DNA of 15,480 nt from JAGOBX01 sp017999075 [NCBI: Candidatus Babelota bacterium] (GTDB lineage Bacteria > JAGOBX01), in the NCBI GenBank assembly GCA_017999075.1, contig JAGOBX010000024.1, positions 1-15,480 on the forward strand, written 5' to 3'. The stretch's first letter is position 1. Every line of letters starts with the position of its first letter. Below are positions 14,853 to 15,480 of the stretch, in pieces. The notes below the pieces were generated by a model. That model saw only the letters and a list, made by a program, of their open reading frames with translations, made no database searches and had not been told where the DNA came from. Both the position numbers and the translations under genes were made by a program.

Positions 14853-15480
14853 AAAGAAAAGATTTATTAAAAATTCCTGTAGAACATATAGATATTTCGA
14901 AGTTTGATTCTACAGAAATTATAGAATCAATGTCTAAGATGTCGTTTAGTTCCCGGGATACTGCAAATGCCGCTTTTATTTTTGAAAAAATGATTGGGGA
15001 TCCGGATTGTTCAATAATATTGACTTTAGCAGGAAGCACAGGAGCTGCGGGATGTATGAAAATATATTCTGATATGATTTTGTATAATATGGTTGATGCA
15101 GTAGTAGCTACTGGAGCAAGTGTTGTTGATATGGATTTTTTTGAAGCTCTTGGATTCAGGCATTATATAGGTACTCAGTTTATAGACGATAGATACTTGC
15201 GTAAAAATTATATTGACAGAATATATGATACATACATTGATGAAAAGGAGCTGCAGAAATGCGATCAGGCGGTATGTAATATAGCGGACGGATTAAAACC
15301 AGGGATTTACAGTTCGCGTGCATTTATAAAAGAAATGGGAAAATATGCGGTAAAGAACTCAAAAAAAAAAAATAGTCTGGTGCAGCTTGCATATGAAAAT
15401 AATGTCCCTGTTTTTTATCCTGCTTTTTTTGATTCAATCGCAGGATTCGGTTTATGCATGTATCAGGAAAATAAAAAAAA
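14849..15480 (+). CDS. Deoxyhypusine-synthase-like protein, 3' truncated
   Basis: The frame stays open from ATG at 14849 to the window end, giving about 210 residues of a protein expected to be 310-370 long. Recognisable parts are FSSRDTANAAFIFEKM at about 33-48, the glycine-rich LTLAGSTGAAG at 59-68 (NAD region), MVDAVVATGASVVDMDF at about 81-98, and NNVPVFYPAFFDSIAGF at about 184-200, like the 'NIPVFxPxxxDgsxG' of deoxyhypusine synthases. Eukaryotic and archaeal enzymes transfer the aminobutyl group of spermidine to eIF5A. Bacteria lack that substrate, and several bacterial relatives make homospermidine from putrescine instead. The neighbouring agmatinase, which supplies putrescine, fits this. 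The catalytic Lys region lies beyond the window, so activity cannot be judged. A run of twelve A bases (15361-15372) lies in the coding sequence. Confidence 0.85.
   Translation, partial: MKRKDLLKIPVEHIDISKFDSTEIIESMSKMSFSSRDTANAAFIFEKMIGDPDCSIILTLAGSTGAAGCMKIYSDMILYNMVDAVVATGASVVDMDFFEALGFRHYIGTQFIDDRYLRKNYIDRIYDTYIDEKELQKCDQAVCNIADGLKPGIYSSRAFIKEMGKYAVKNSKKKNSLVQLAYENNVPVFYPAFFDSIAGFGLCMYQENKK

Overview
The window is an AT-rich stretch (about 30% G+C by eye, lower still in the gene at 4797-7019). Every supported gene lies on the + strand, packed with short gaps or 4-14 base overlaps. A DUF748/AsmA-type envelope protein and a SPOR-domain protein suggest a bacterium with an outer membrane. The mix of a lone EutN/CcmL protein, a deoxyhypusine-synthase-like protein and a cobalamin-radical-SAM-like protein suggests an uncultured, possibly anaerobic lineage such as Elusimicrobiota or Omnitrophota. 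No marker gene here settles this, so the taxonomy is a low-confidence guess. I see no rRNA, tRNA, CRISPR array, transposase or phage gene, and no gene-free stretch reaches 300 bases; the longest is 7020-7256.

Region 1 (1-802) holds the 3' end of a SPOR-domain protein, a 9-bp stem-loop likely to be its terminator, and a single bacterial-microcompartment vertex protein (EutN/CcmL) with no other shell gene in view.

Region 2 (849-7019) looks like one transcription unit: a PIN-PhoH ATPase, an unrecognised two-helix membrane protein with a long coiled coil, a diguanylate cyclase, and a DUF748/AsmA-like protein. The last three are joined by 4- and 14-base overlaps. The cyclase is the most striking gene. 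Upstream of a GAF-like segment and an intact GGDEF domain it carries what looks like a RecB/AddB/Cas4-type PD-(D/E)XK domain. The four iron-sulfur cysteines are kept, but most nuclease active-site residues are gone.

Region 3 (7257-12739) is an envelope-type cassette: a 62-residue secreted or membrane peptide with an IDPGSSSY motif, a methyltransferase with a possible kinase-like N-terminal region, a membrane-anchored alkaline-phosphatase/sulfatase-superfamily enzyme, a membrane-anchored transglutaminase-like protein, and a radical SAM protein with a degenerate cobalamin-binding region. Together they suggest modification of a surface glycan, lipid or protein; the substrate cannot be read from the sequence.

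Region 4 (12740-15480) starts with the best promoter in the window, a TTGACA box 17 bp from TATCAT. It drives a WecA/TagO-type polyprenyl-phosphate sugar-phosphate transferase, an agmatinase (SpeB) and a deoxyhypusine-synthase-like protein cut by the window end. The last two form a polyamine pair: agmatine to putrescine, then probably an aminobutyl transfer giving homospermidine or a related product.
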